From the NCBI GenBank assembly GCA_034509755.1, contig CM067545.1:41781062-41845061 (forward strand): a stretch of 64,000 nt of DNA, written 5' to 3'. Positions 1 to 9,779 of this stretch are shown here, in pieces; the first letter of the stretch is position 1; each line of letters opens with the position of its first letter. The notes under the pieces were generated by a model. The model was given only the letters and a program-made list of their open reading frames with translations, did no database searches and was not told where the DNA came from. The DNA comes from Anisodus tanguticus. Taxonomy: Eukaryota; Streptophyta; Magnoliopsida; Solanales; Solanaceae. The translations under genes were made by a program, and so were the position numbers.

Positions 1-35
1 AATACAATAAGTGTTTGGTCTCGTTGTCATAAGCT

Positions 36-830
36 ATGGATTCGACAAATTCAACTATTGGTAGGCTTCCTATTTTAGATGGATCAAATTATGCCTATTG
101 GAAGATTCGCCTACGTTTTCATATCAAATCAATTGATATTAGGGCATGCAGATCTATAACCAATGGGTATGTTGTTCCAATGTTGCCACCGGATGAGGAA
201 GATGACATTCTTGTCAAACCTAAATCTGAATGGACTATAGAAGAAACCAATAATGCTAGCTTTAACGAAAAAGCCTTAAATGCAATTTTTGGATGGGTTG
301 ATATGTATATGTTCAAACTCATTCAAAACTGCCCCACGGCTAAGGATGAATGGGATACTTTATAAACTCATTCTGAAGGTAGCTCAAGTGTTCGTCGAAC
401 AAAGCTACGCATGCTCATGAATAAATACGAACGTTTAATGATGGAAGAAATGGATGATATTAAATCTTATTTTGAAAAGTTGATTGACATCTCAAATGAA
501 TGTCAAGTGCTTGGTGAACCATTAACCAACATGCAACTTGTTGAAAAGACACTCTGTTCTCTTCCTGAAAAGTTCAATTTAAAGATTTTTGCTATTGAAA
601 AAGCTCACAATCTTGCCACCATGGACCTTCATACCTTGATGAGCATTCTCAAAACTTATGAGATGAACATTTAGAATCAAAATGAATTGTATAAAAGCAA
701 GAATGTGGCACTTCAAGTTCAATCCTCGGAGAGTCAAATCAAAGAAGAGGATGAGAATCTTGAAGAAATTGGAGAATAGTGCAAATGTTGCCTTACTCAC
801 TTGAAAATTCAATTCGATGGGGAGGAAGTT
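36..830 (+). pseudogene. copia gag remnant (Sirevirus-like element)
   Basis: The frame opens at ATG 36 with the retrotransposon gag N-terminal signature LDGSNYAYWKIRLRFHIKS, followed by WTIEE and a helical gag core. It stops at 363-365 and resumes at 411 with YFEKLIDISNECQVLGEP, typical of the UBN2-type gag fold, to another stop near 672. Further lysine-rich gag sequence continues in changed frames. Gag would form the virus-like particle that packages element RNA. Multiple in-frame stops make this copy non-functional. The start at 36 was chosen because the conserved gag N-terminus begins there. Confidence 0.75.
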
Positions 831-839
831 CAACGATGA
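822..839. other. no palindrome here; gag-frame sequence
   Basis: This 18-base stretch belongs to the decayed gag region of the Sirevirus-like element. It is listed only to mark that the dispersed palindromes of the element start at 1822, not within gag. Confidence 0.1.
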
Positions 840-1821
840 GAGAAATCAATCTAAACCTAAAGAGCACCAAAATCAAGTCTTCAATCAAAAGACCACTAGA
901 TTTCTTCCAAATGTACAAAAAGGAAATCAACTAAGAAGAACCAAATCAGATCGTACAAAATTTGATCCTAATAACTTGAGTACGTGCAGTGTTATGCATG
1001 CTCTGGCTGGGCTCACTATGCTAACGAATATGCAAATACTTTTAGAAATTTTGGTAAGAACCTATGGGTTTCTCTTAGTGATGATGAAGGAGAAGAGGAA
1101 TGAGATTGTAAAATTGAAACACAAGCAATGCTAGCTACTATTTTCGAACAATCTCTATAGGATAATGAAGATGTCGTATACAATGTTGTTTCAGATGTCA
1201 CAACATTTGCTCCAACATCAACAACAACATCAACATCCCCAGCGACGTCCAAAAGGTATGAATTCTTTAACTATTCTGATGTTAATTGCTTTAGTAGTTC
1301 TATTTTTGTTAGTGAGGCTGATTGTATGGATCAAGTTGAATGCAAAGATGATATGATTAATGAATTACAAAGTATTTTTAAAGTCTTAATCATAGAATTC
1401 GAGCAACTTGACAAAAAGGTAAAATCTTAACTCATGAGAATTTAGTATTAAAAGGCACGATAACCCACTTGAGGTTGCACTTACCAAAAAGGATATTGGA
1501 TTTTGTAAGATCATGCAAAATTAGATTTAGCCGAAGCAACCTTCCGTAAGCTAAACATATGGACTTCAAATTTGAATGAGATACTCAACTTTAGTAAACC
1601 TTCACATGCAGGAATTGGGTACAAAAACTCTCTTAAAACCATATGCTCTAATCTCTTTGATAAAAATGAGAAAATATGCTTTGTAAAATAAAAAGGAATA
1701 AATAATAGGTTCTCATATATGTCAAAGAATATGAAGTTTGTGTGTCATCACTGTAACTCCCCTGGACACTTAAAACCATAATGTTTCAAGCATCAAGATT
1801 TTGTGAGCAAAATGTTGCCTA

Positions 1822-1839
1822 AAATGTTGTCCAACATTT
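1822..1839. repeat. ATGTTG palindrome 1 of Sirevirus-like element
   Basis: Perfect 8-bp inverted arms, AAATGTTG at 1822-1829 and CAACATTT at 1832-1839, are separated by TC. This is one of four inverted repeats built on the same ATGTTG/CAACAT core in this element. Confidence 0.75.
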
Positions 1840-2490
1840 CGGATAACGATCAAAGCAACATTTCTGAGCCAATAGGTAAAAAAAATATTTTAAGAGAGTT
1901 TGGGTTCCTAAAAAGGATATAACATGTAATGTTGTTATAACCGCATTAAGAACTAACATTTCAGGTTCTTGGTAATTTGATAGTGGATGTTCTCGCCACA
2001 TGACAAGTACAAAAGGTTTTCAAGAACTATGAGTCATTCAATTGACAAAACGTGACTTATGGAGGTGGCAATAAAAGAAAAATAATTAGAAAATGGATTT
2101 TGGATGTTCCTGGATTTTCAGCCTTAAGAAATGTCTTACATGTTGAGAGATTAATGGCTAATTTGATTAGTATTAGTCAATAGTATGATGACGATCTTGA
2201 GGTAAAATTTAATAAAGATGCCTATAAAGTTACGAATGAAGCAAATATATATGTCATGACAGGTACAAGAACATATGACAATTGCTATCTTGTTGTAAGT
2301 GTTGAAACATGCAATAATACTAAGGTCGATGACACAACACTATGACATTAAAAGTTGGGGCATGTCAACTACCGTAAATTTAGAAAAATTGGTCTCATAT
2401 GAAGCGGTTAGAGGCATACCTAAACTTAGACATAAAGGTAAAACTGTCGGTGAAGATTGTTTGAAAGGTAAGCAAACCCGTGTCTCTCAT

Positions 2491-2518
2491 AATGTTGTCC
2501 AACACGATGGACAACATT
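2491..2518. repeat. ATGTTG palindrome 2 of Sirevirus-like element
   Basis: Perfect 10-bp inverted arms, AATGTTGTCC at 2491-2500 and GGACAACATT at 2509-2518, have an 8-base loop. It lies inside the integrase coding remnant. Confidence 0.8.
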
Positions 2519-3288
2519 CAGGTACGTCTCACTATTTTCAATTGCTACATATGGATTTAATGGGTCCAATTGAAGTATACAGTCTAGGAGGCATGAGGTA
2601 TTCCTTTGTGATAGTAGATGGTTTTTCTAGATATTCTTGGATATATTTTTTGAAAGAAAAATCACAAACGTTTGACATGTTTAAAATCTTGCACTCTAGA
2701 ATTAGAAATGTATTCTATTCTCCTATTTTTCGGATTAGATCTGACCATGGAAAAGAATTTTAAAATAGTTCATTCACAAATTTTTGTGATAAAAGGGATT
2801 TTTTCATGAGTTTTCTGCCCCCCAAAACTCCTCAACATAATAGGGTTGTAGAATGGAGGAATAAGACATTGCAAGAAATGGCTAGAGTGATGCTTAGTTC
2901 TAAACATTTGTCAAATATTTATGGGCAAAAGCCTTGAATACTGCTAATCACATAGCTAATAGAGTCTATCTAAGATCGAGGAACAAAGATGACACCCTAT
3001 GAGATTATAAATGGAAAGAAACCAAACTTGCGTTACTTTTATGTTTTTGGGTGTATTTGTTATATTTTAAATGACATGGATCATTTGTCAAATTTTGACT
3101 CTAAGAGGGATAAATGAATTTTTATTGGCTATTCACAAAATAGTCATGCTTATCGAGTATACAATATGAGATCCAGAACTGTACAAGAGTCTGTAAATGT
3201 TATTTTGATGATCTTTATGATGTATCAAGAAAAACTATTGAAAATAACATTATAGATACAATGGAAATTCCACAGATTGAATAAGAAT

Positions 3289-3330
3289 CGGATGTTGCCA
3301 TAAATGTTTCCACACCTGAAACAACATCCG
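3289..3330. repeat. ATGTTG palindrome 3 of Sirevirus-like element
   Basis: Arms CGGATGTTG (3289-3297) and CAACATCCG (3322-3330) are perfect. An inner GTTTC/GAAAC pair extends the stem. It lies between the integrase and RT remnants. Confidence 0.7.
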
Positions 3331-4839
3331 AAACAGCAATAGAGACCACAGAGGCCACAGATAATGAGTCAAGTGTTGAATTGTTAGACCAAGTTCGTAG
3401 GGACCCCTCATCAAGGATTAGGAAGAATCATCCAACGGGCCAAGTGATAGGGGAGTTTTTGAAGGAATTAAAACAAGAGGCAAAGAACCACTCAACTATA
3501 GAGAAATGGTAAGGTATGTGTGTATGTCAACCATATACTAAGAGGTTAGTCTTTCTTATTTTATATATACATTAGAACCAAAGAATGTTGTAGAAGCACT
3601 TAAAGATAATTTTTGGATACAAGCAATTCAAGAAGAGCTTGAACATTTTTCTCGAAATGACGTCTGGGACTTAGTTCCACGTCCAAATAATACAAATTTA
3701 ATTGGAACTAAGTGGATTTTTAAAAATAAATCAAACGAATTGGTAACAGTTGTTAGAAACAAAGCACGTCTAGTTGCACAAGGTTATACTCAGATTGAAG
3801 AAATTGATTTTGATGAAACCTTCGCACCTGTAGCTAGAATCGAGTCGATTAGACTTTTACTTGCTATTGCTTGTTGTCTGAAAATTACTTTACACCAATG
3901 GATGTAAAAGGTGCCTTCTTAAATGGTTATCTAGACAAAGAGGTATATGTTGAACAACCAAAAGGATTTGAAGATCCTTACCATCCACACTATGTGTACA
4001 AGCTTAAAAAGGCTTTGTATGGGTTGTAAAAAACCCCTCGTGCATGGTATGGTCGTTTAACTAATTTTCTTCTTGAATTTGGTTTTAACCGTGGAGAAGC
4101 TGGTCGTACTTTGTTTATTAAATGACACGGAGTAGATATTATAATTGCTCAAATCTACGTGGATAACATAGTCTTTAGATTTACTTCACAGTCGTACCTA
4201 AATTCATTTGTTGAAGTTATGTCATCGACATTTGAAATGAACATGATTGGGGAATTAACCTTTTACTTAGGCTTGCAGATAAAGCAAAGTGAAGATGGAA
4301 TTTTCATCTCACAGAGTAAATATGCCAAGAATCTAGTTAATAGATTTGGTTTGGAGAACGCTAAATAGATGAAAACGCCAATAGGTTCATCGTAGAAGGT
4401 ATGTAAGGATAATGTTGGTGAAAATGTCGACCCAACATTATATCGATCTATGATAGGTAGCCTTCTTTATCTTACTGATAGTCGCCTAGATATTATGTTT
4501 AGTGTTTGTGTTTGTGCACGTTTTCAAGCCTGTTCCAAAATATCCCACTTAAATGCTGTGAAACGTATTATTCGATATGTTGCTGGCATATGTGAGTTGG
4601 GAATATGGTATTCCAAAGACACTAATCCTAACTTAATAGGATTTAGTGACTCAGATTGGGATAGAGATGTGGATGATAGAAAAAGTACAAATGGATGATG
4701 TTTTTTCTTGGCAATAACCTTGTTTCATGGTATAGTCGTAAACAAAACTCTGTCTCACTTTCAACTACTGAATTTGAATATGTAGCAGCCGGAAGTTGTT
4801 GCTCTCAATTAATATGGTACGACACATGTTAGATATCGT

Positions 4840-5445
4840 TCCTATTCTATAGGATTATCGAGTGCTTCAAAAGGATTTTGAGAATACTAAATAAGTATCC
4901 TTATTTTTTACACGAAAAATTCTTTTGTATGTGTTATATGATTAGATCAAGGACACGATGGAAAAATTTTACATTGGTCCAGTGGTCAAACTCATAAAAG
5001 ATATATAAAATGTGTCTTGATTTGTTGCCAAAATGAAAAGTTCTCGTTGGATCAAAATACTTGTGTCTTCCAAAATGTTGCCAAAATTGTTGTTGACATT
5101 TTCAGAATGTGATATGTGTTGGGATGTTGTTCTTATCTGATCTTTGAAATATCATATCCTGCTCCCTATTATATGCTTTGTTTACATGAATTTCAAAACT
5201 TAAAATGATAAAATTATATTTTATTTCTACCGTGATGTTTATCCAAATATTTTAGGTGTAAGTTATTGTATAAAATTGAAACACCTAAAATTAAGGAACT
5301 CTTGTTGCTAAGAAAAGGTTTTTCATGTATATGAATAGTCCTCTCATTTGCTATTTCTTTTAATCATTTCTGTTTTTTTCCCCAAAAAATAAAGAAACAA
5401 AAAAAGGGGAAAAGCTCAACGGGTGTATATCTTCCTATCTACTCG
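4840..5445 (+). other. post-pol non-coding stretch of the Sirevirus-like element
   Basis: This is AT-rich sequence after RNase H without a credible reading frame. It contains another ATGTTG-containing stretch around 5071-5106. No LTR, polypurine tract or gene could be recognised. Confidence 0.4.
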
Positions 5446-6530
5446 ATGGAAACACCAAATCAAACTCCAATCACTTTCACAAATCCTAATTCCTCAAAAT
5501 CCTCTCCTCAATTCTCACTAATGGAAACTTTTCCAATGTCAGAACAAATGTCAATCAACATTCCATCCAACACTCCCATGAGCATTAGTCCTCCATCAAA
5601 TACACCTCAGAGAACTAGGATAGTCTTCTTCCTCAAATCTCCCTGAGGATCTTTCTAAAGCAATAGTGTTTAAAGGTTTTGATGAACCTTTAGATATCAG
5701 TTATCCTGGAGACAATAATAACCCAATAGATGTCGATCAAACTTTTGATTTCTCATCTGGGTAAAAGGCCAAGGTCATCTACTTTTCCTACTCGCTGATC
5801 GAGTAGAGTGTTTGAGAAAACAGTCCAAGAAGGTTCGAGTAGCAAAAGACATAAATATGAAATATCTAAACCCGCTTACTCGAGCATAGTGATAGTGAAA
5901 ATACGGACTCTGTTTTCTCAACTGAGGAAGAACCATCTACTTCTGAACAACCAAGTGTGCCTCAAGAAAGGGAAATCCCAGATGAAACCCCTTTGAAACA
6001 ATTTTTTTCCAAAGGGAGTTTCCAGGACTACAAGGACAAGTGTTGCTTCAAATGTTGCCACAGATGCCACAACATCTCAGGCAACATTTTAGCCAACATC
6101 TGAAGAGACACACGCCATAATATCCTCCAACAGTAGCAAATCAATCAGTTCAAATATGTCTGATTCAGACATTGAGGTATCTGCTTTCTCAGATAAATTC
6201 TATTCTAAAGCTAACCATGATATGTGAGATTTTTACAAGAATATAGTAATTAGGCCTGAGAGAGTGTTAGATATTGTTTTTTGTACTGAATATGGTTTGG
6301 TAGAATTCTTAAAGGACTGACAGCTTCTTGGTTTTGTCACTAAAAAAGAACCATATGTTGATGAGATAGTAAGGTTTTTTATGCGAATTTAAGCTCTGCT
6401 GTAGAGGATACCTCGTCAAAAAAATTTGGGAAGGTATATCTTTTTACGTCTGCTATCATAAATCAATGTATTGGTCAAAATGATGGAGATAATGTTAGAG
6501 AAGTAATTGGATATATATAAAGAAATTCTT
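5446..6530 (+). pseudogene. downstream ORF remnant of the Sirevirus-like element
   Basis: A Ser/Thr/Pro-rich frame starts at ATG 5446 (METPNQTPITF) and stops at 5644. Related frames follow at 5808 and about 6100-6520, the last including RPERVLDIVF and GLVEFLKD. Sireviruses often carry an extra ORF after pol, sometimes called env-like. The later part also recalls a domain annotated in plants as putative plant transposon protein. There are several stops, and no membrane segment or signal peptide is visible, so an envelope role cannot be argued. It could instead be an unrelated transduced fragment. Confidence 0.4.
6051..6088. repeat. ATGTTG palindrome 4 of Sirevirus-like element
   Basis: Perfect arms AATGTTGCC (6051-6059) and GGCAACATT (6080-6088) lie within the post-pol remnant. 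Confidence 0.75.
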
Positions 6531-6534
6531 AAAT

Positions 6535-7098
6535 TACTTCTTTTATTATTGCACGATCAGCGGTAACTCGTTTGATCAAGAATTAGGGAAGAAACTCTTT
6601 AATAAGTTACCAGGAGCTTTAGGACGAGAAATAGAAGAAAGATGGAACAAGCGTGATGGAATAATACAAAATCCTAACGCTAGATGGTCTATAGGACATA
6701 GAATCCAGCATGTCATGGAAATACTCCAAGAGAAATGTACGCACTTGCAAATACAGAAACAACTCAAACAGAATGAGTTGAGCTTCTGCAAAAGTGTGAT
6801 ATACACTACATAGAGCTATGACAAAGACCCTCAGAAAAGAAAAAGTTATAAAAAGAAGAAGAAATATGGTTACCAGAACTACGATAGATACGATAAGAAA
6901 AGATACTATCTTAGAAAATCTACAGCAAAGAAACCATATTTAGACAAGAACAAACATATAAGAAAATATAGAAATGATAGAACTTATAAGAATAGATTGG
7001 AATGCTTTACTTGTGGTAGCATAGAACATTTAGCAAATACTTGCCCTAAAAGAATTAATAACAACTCGAAAAATGCGCAGTTGATAGAAGATTTTTAG
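6535..7098 (+). pseudogene. pararetrovirus coat protein, C-terminal part, one internal stop
   Basis: The frame runs in from the left junction and ends at TAG 7096-7098. It holds a helical capsid region (FNKLPGALGREIEERW), then a strongly basic Lys/Tyr/Arg tract, then the CCHC knuckle CFTCGSIEHLANTC at about 7012-7053. Basic tract plus CCHC is the usual C-terminus of caulimovirid coat proteins, where it binds nucleic acid. A TAG at 6811-6813 interrupts the frame, and the N-terminal part is missing, so this cannot give a working capsid. It ends 27 bases before the polyprotein start, consistent with compact viral gene packing. Confidence 0.8.
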
Positions 7099-7125
7099 GA
7101 GACTCTAATAAACGTAGACGAATAT

Positions 7126-9753
7126 ATGTCTGACACAGAAAGCATATATTCCATAGTAAGTATAGATACAGGAGAAAATAACAGAATAGATTCTTCAGAC
7201 TCTGAAACAGACGAATTCATTAATGAAATGGGAATAGAAAAGTTAGACATAACCGAAGATTTCAATAATCTAGTAAACACCTCAACAGACTGTGACCACA
7301 TATTTGAAAGAAATAAAGGTCTAGACAGTACAGCGTGTTGCATTTGCAGATGGTTCCCAAGTAGAAACAAAAGGGCCAAATGCAAAAAATGTTACATGGA
7401 AGGATGTATAACATGCCTTCAAAAGGAATTAAACATTATAATAAGCCCAAAGCAAGAACTAAATAGAATCCAAGAAGAGGTATCTATAGATAAAACAATA
7501 CCAGTAAGAATAATCACTCTAGAAACAAGAGTAAATAATTTAGAAATGAGATTAGCTCAGATAGAAAAAGGTAAACAGCCAGTAGCTGAAGACAGTTACG
7601 ATCCCGAAGAAGATAATCAGTTAGATACAGAAGTAGCATCCGAATTAATGAATTCGGAAGACAAGGTTTTAATATGTAATGAAGACAAAAAGTTTAGCGC
7701 CATAAGACTAATAACAAAAATTAGAATTAAAGATTACGAGATTATAACCCTCGCTCTAGTAGACACAGGGTGCACTAGAAGTATATTAAATAAGAAAATA
7801 GTTCCGAGTCATCTGGTGAAAACACTGGATAAGCCATCTTCAGCTGTGCAGATGGATGGGACTCACAACTTCTACAGACATTACCTGCAAGAAGCTACTA
7901 TTAGTTTTATAAACACTTGCTCGAATAACCCGAGCTATAAGCTAGATAAAATATTAATCAGAGATCTAAATATTAATACAGATTTTGTGATAGGATTAGA
8001 CTTCTTGTTAAATAACAATGGAAGTTGCACTATCAGCAGAGATGGAGTAATATTACAAAGAAATAGTACTTATACTCCAGTACAAACTCAGAAAATAGAA
8101 ACTAAGATTATACAAATATCTTCTATAAATAATAAAAACACTAGTTGTTGTACCGACTGCAGTAATGGAGAAAAATATTGCAGTCTAAACTCAAATAGGA
8201 ATTTATTACTCGAAGATTTTTTAGAAGAAGAAGATTTATTAGAAAAGAACTATACATTAATAGACTTAGAAACAGAGTTTTATAATTTTAAAACTGGGAT
8301 AGAGAAAATAGGTATCATAAAAGATAAAAAAGATTTAGACAATGTAGTAAAGATCCTAGACGAACTAGAAATTATAGGAGAAAAACCTCTCAGACATTGG
8401 AATAATAATAAAATCCTGTGCGAATTAGACATTATAAACCCAGAATATATTATAAGAACAACTTCTATAGAAGCAACCAACCAGGATTTAGAAGACTTTA
8501 AATTACAAATTAAAGATTTAATGAATCTAGAAATTATAAGACGCTCGACTTCTAAACACAGGTCAGCAGCATTTATAGTTCACAACCATTCAGAAATAGT
8601 TAGAAGAAAAGCAAGAATGGTAATAAACTATAAAAGGTTAAATGATAATACAAGAAGGAACGGGTATAAGTTGCCAGACAAGTCAGAACTGATCAATCGA
8701 ATACAAGGTAAGACTATCTTTAGTAAATTCGATTGTAAATCAGGTTATTGGCAGGTTAAGATGCATCCAGCCAGTATAGAATGGACAACATTCACTTGTC
8801 CTGAAGGACATTTTGAATGGTTAGTAATGCCATTCGGCCTGAAGACAGCTCCACCCATATTTCAAAAGAAAATGGATGAAATATTTGAAGACTATAAAAT
8901 ATTTACAATAGTCTACGTGGATGATATTCTAGTGTTCAGTAGTAATATGGCAGAACACCTAGGACATCTACAAACAGTCTTTAGACTTTTTGTTAGTAAT
9001 GGCATAATAATTAGTAAAAAGAAAATGGAGTTATGTAAGACATACATAAACTTTCTAGGAGTTACTATCGGAGAAGGAAAGATCAAACTACAGCCTCACA
9101 TAGCTAAGAGGGCTCTAGAAATGCCCGATAGATTAGATAATACCAAGGATTTGCAAAAAAATTTGGGTATCTTAAATTATGCTAGAACTTTCATAAAAGA
9201 CTTAGGAAAAGTAGCAGGACCTCTTTATTCAAAGACTGGATCTACTGGACAAAAGAAGTTTAATGCAGAAGACATAAAAATAGTAAAACTGCTTAAACAA
9301 CAGATCCAAAATATCCCTGATCTTAATATGCCTTTAGAATCAGACTACTTGATTATAGAAACAGATGGTAGTTTTGAAGGTTGGGGAGCGGTCTTAAAAG
9401 CTAGAACTAATAAGTACACCAGCAAGACTTCAGAAAAGATCTGCGCTTACCAAAGCGGAAAGTACAAAGAAAAAGGAAATATGAGTAGTATAGACGCAGA
9501 AATATTAGCTGTAATCTACGGATTAAACGCCTTTAGATTATATATCTTAAACAAACCAGAAACATTAATCAGAACAGACTGTGAAGCGATAGTTAAGTTT
9601 CACCAGAAAATTAACGATAAAAATAGTAGTAGATGTAGATGGTTAAATTTCCTAGATACGGTATCAATATACAACTTAGTATTTGAACATATCAAGGGAA
9701 AAGATAATAGCTTAGCAGACCAACTCAGCAGATTAAAAATTACTTCAAATTGA
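7126..9753 (+). CDS. pararetrovirus protease-RT-RNase H polyprotein, open frame
   Basis: This is an uninterrupted 875-residue frame beginning MSDTESIYS. An acidic N-terminus is followed by a Cys cluster at residues 71-97, a short coiled region around 120-150, and the retroviral aspartic protease motif DTG at about residue 213. The RT domain spans about 480-680 with VYVDDILVF (YVDD at about 597-600). RNase H starts around 740 with ETDGSFEGWG and ends near the C-terminus with NSLADQLSRL. In a virus this enzyme reverse-transcribes the pregenomic RNA into dsDNA. All catalytic signatures I can recognise are present, unlike in the surrounding retroelements. The ATG at 7126 is preferred because it follows the coat-protein stop closely. 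Expression is not shown. Confidence 0.9.
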   Translation: MSDTESIYSIVSIDTGENNRIDSSDSETDEFINEMGIEKLDITEDFNNLVNTSTDCDHIFERNKGLDSTACCICRWFPSRNKRAKCKKCYMEGCITCLQKELNIIISPKQELNRIQEEVSIDKTIPVRIITLETRVNNLEMRLAQIEKGKQPVAEDSYDPEEDNQLDTEVASELMNSEDKVLICNEDKKFSAIRLITKIRIKDYEIITLALVDTGCTRSILNKKIVPSHLVKTLDKPSSAVQMDGTHNFYRHYLQEATISFINTCSNNPSYKLDKILIRDLNINTDFVIGLDFLLNNNGSCTISRDGVILQRNSTYTPVQTQKIETKIIQISSINNKNTSCCTDCSNGEKYCSLNSNRNLLLEDFLEEEDLLEKNYTLIDLETEFYNFKTGIEKIGIIKDKKDLDNVVKILDELEIIGEKPLRHWNNNKILCELDIINPEYIIRTTSIEATNQDLEDFKLQIKDLMNLEIIRRSTSKHRSAAFIVHNHSEIVRRKARMVINYKRLNDNTRRNGYKLPDKSELINRIQGKTIFSKFDCKSGYWQVKMHPASIEWTTFTCPEGHFEWLVMPFGLKTAPPIFQKKMDEIFEDYKIFTIVYVDDILVFSSNMAEHLGHLQTVFRLFVSNGIIISKKKMELCKTYINFLGVTIGEGKIKLQPHIAKRALEMPDRLDNTKDLQKNLGILNYARTFIKDLGKVAGPLYSKTGSTGQKKFNAEDIKIVKLLKQQIQNIPDLNMPLESDYLIIETDGSFEGWGAVLKARTNKYTSKTSEKICAYQSGKYKEKGNMSSIDAEILAVIYGLNAFRLYILNKPETLIRTDCEAIVKFHQKINDKNSSRCRWLNFLDTVSIYNLVFEHIKGKDNSLADQLSRLKITSN

Positions 9754-9779
9754 CCAAGATTGTTGTTGTTTTTAGCAGC

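Larger units (their letters stand above)
1735..4830 (+). pseudogene. copia pol remnant: CCHC, protease, integrase, RT, RNase H
   Basis: A CCHC zinc knuckle (CHHCNSPGHLKP, then CFKH after a stop) lies at 1742-1794. A protease active-site motif FDSGCSRHM is at about 1977-2003, with a stop immediately before it. Integrase core sequence runs from 2299 to about 2930 (HMDLMGPIEVYSLGG, then a WRNKTLQEMARVML region). The RT region at 3590-4370 carries WIFKNK, a DVKGAFLNGYLDKEVYVEQP motif and IYVDNIVF in the YVDD position, where the second aspartate is replaced by Asn. RNase H begins at about 4450 (GSLLYLTDSRLDIMF) and has DSDWDRDVDDRKSTNG. Frameshifts and stops separate the blocks. The product would have been the copia Pol polyprotein. 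Confidence 0.8.
1..6530 (+). mobile_element. Sirevirus-like Ty1/copia retrotransposon, decayed, 5' end outside window
   Basis: This is an LTR retrotransposon whose internal region enters the window just before gag. The order is gag, CCHC knuckle, aspartic protease, integrase, reverse transcriptase and RNase H, which is the Ty1/copia order. The gag start resembles Sirevirus gag, and a further post-pol coding remnant follows, as in that genus. Stops and frameshifts occur throughout, so no domain is intact. No LTR is visible: the 5' LTR must lie upstream, and the 3' end is replaced near 6.53 kb by pararetrovirus sequence. Four palindromic copies of an ATGTTG/CAACAT motif lie along it. Sirevirus assignment is inference from gag, the extra ORF and the palindromes; copia identity is secure. 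Confidence 0.8.

Noticed and set aside
822..839. Possible extra ATGTTG palindrome in gag
   Set aside because: On rereading, the palindrome is at 1822-1839; nothing similar is at 822-839. The low-confidence feature entry there should be ignored.
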